The notes under the pieces were generated by a model. It was given only the letters and a program-made list of their open reading frames with translations, searched no databases and was not told the DNA's origin. A stretch of 6,282 nt of DNA from the NCBI GenBank assembly GCA_964292295.1, contig CAXYVC010000140.1, positions 1 to 6,282 on the forward strand, in the 5' to 3' direction. Shown in pieces: positions 5,740 to 6,282 of the stretch. The DNA comes from CAXYVC01 sp964292295 (GTDB taxonomy: Bacteria; Acidobacteriota; Holophagae; Holophagales; Holophagaceae). The translations under genes and the position numbers were made by a program. Positions within the stretch are counted from its first letter, which is position 1, and the number at the start of each line of letters is the position of its first letter.

Positions 5740-6204
5740 ATGTCCATGGCCGACGAGCTCCAGAAGCTGCAGGCACTCCACGACGCCGGCACCCTCTCCG
5801 AGGAGGAGTTCCGCCAGGCCAAGGAGCAGCTCCTCGCCCACCGTCCGGAGGCTTGGCGCCCCGACCTGGAACGCGAAGCACGCCAGTGGGGTCTCTTCCT
5901 GCACCTCTCCCAGTTCGCGGGCTTCGTGGTCCCCATCGCGGGGCTCATCGCGCCCATCATCCTGTGGCAGGTCAAGAAGGACGAACTCCCGGGCATCGAC
6001 GCCCACGGCAAGGTCGTCCTGAACTGGATCCTCAGCGAACTCATCTACGCGCTGGTCTGCATCCCCCTCGCCTTCATCCTCATCGGCATCCCCATGCTCC
6101 TGGCGGTGATGGTCCTCGCCATCGTCTTCCCCATCGTGGGGGGCCTGAAGGCCAACGAGGGCACCGTGTGGCCCTACCCCCTGAGCATCCCCTTCTTCAA
6201 GTAG
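5740..6204 (+). CDS. SHOCT–DUF4870 membrane protein
   Basis: A 154-residue protein of unknown function with two recognisable parts. Residues 5-33 form a short amphipathic SHOCT domain (LQALHDAGTLSEEEFRQAK is the classic pattern), a probable protein-interaction module. After a charged linker, residues 47-140 match the DUF4870 (Tic20-like) membrane domain: first span about 52-76, the conserved loop GIDAHGKVVLNWILS (85-99), then two further spans about 100-118 and 118-138. There is no signal peptide; the SHOCT part is expected in the cytoplasm. The start is well fixed by AAGGAGG (5729-5735), 4 nt before the ATG at 5740; a second ATG two codons on (5746) is less well spaced. It begins 75 nt after pmbA and is followed by a hairpin, so it could be transcribed alone or as the last gene of the tldD-pmbA unit. 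The specific role cannot be read from the sequence. Confidence 0.87.
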   Translation: MSMADELQKLQALHDAGTLSEEEFRQAKEQLLAHRPEAWRPDLEREARQWGLFLHLSQFAGFVVPIAGLIAPIILWQVKKDELPGIDAHGKVVLNWILSELIYALVCIPLAFILIGIPMLLAVMVLAIVFPIVGGLKANEGTVWPYPLSIPFFK

Positions 6205-6220
6205 GACCTCGCCTTCTCAG

Positions 6221-6254
6221 CCAGAAGCCCCTCCCGGCCCGGGGGGGGTTCTGG
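6221..6254 (+). terminator. Terminator-like hairpin after the DUF4870 gene
   Basis: CCAGAA (6221-6226) pairs with TTCTGG (6249-6254), continuing inward after one mismatch through CCCCTCC (6228-6234) against GGGGGGG (6241-6247, one G-T wobble), leaving a 6-nt loop. It starts 16 nt after the stop codon. No T-run follows, as with the other hairpin in this window, so termination is inferred from position and stability. Positions 6255-6282 show no further feature. Confidence 0.6.
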
Positions 6255-6282
6255 GCGTGGGGCCCCTGGGCTACAGGGCCGG

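Noticed and set aside
1..6282. CRISPR array, IS element, integrase, tRNA/rRNA gene or defence system
   Set aside because: No regularly spaced repeats, terminal inverted repeats around a transposase, tRNA-like folds or defence-family motifs were seen on either strand.

Overview
This is a compact, very GC-rich bacterial segment (long G/C runs, strong G/C third-position bias, false open frames on both strands) carrying seven protein genes on short transcription units. All the recognisable genes are chromosomal and housekeeping in type. There is no mobile element, integrase, tRNA/rRNA gene or CRISPR array. Base composition together with this mix of genes (bacterial PgsA, a DUF502 membrane protein, a DhnA-type class I aldolase, a TldD/PmbA pair) suggests a high-GC environmental bacterium. 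An acidobacterium of the Holophaga/Geothrix type is a plausible guess, but taxonomy cannot be settled from this window.

Layout. Positions 1-385 hold the end of an operon, with a small DsrE/YedF-like domain ORF whose N-terminal boundary is uncertain because an in-frame TAG lies just upstream at 17-19. It is followed 24 nt later by pgsA (410-1114, phosphatidylglycerophosphate synthase), whose stop overlaps the GTG start of a DUF502 membrane protein (1111-1725). A perfect 16-bp hairpin (1748-1783) then separates this rightward unit from a convergent, minus-strand class I fructose-bisphosphate aldolase gene (1800-2717). A divergent intergenic region (2718-2887) containing several small palindromes separates the aldolase from tldD (2888-4339). 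tldD overlaps pmbA/tldE (4336-5664) by ATGA. Last is a small SHOCT-DUF4870 membrane protein (5740-6204) with a strong Shine-Dalgarno, followed by a terminator-like hairpin (6221-6254).

How the genes work together. pgsA makes the precursor of phosphatidylglycerol and is probably translationally coupled to an uncharacterised two-span membrane protein. TldD and PmbA are the two subunits of one zinc metalloprotease: TldD carries the complete HExxxH motif plus the C-terminal cysteine, and PmbA lacks the motif. The aldolase serves glycolysis/gluconeogenesis and is unrelated to its neighbours. I found no convincing new biological system. The points most worth a second look are the TAG and the cysteine-poor DsrE-like ORF at the left edge, a perfect hairpin that buries the pgsA ribosome-binding site, and the palindrome cluster between fba and tldD.
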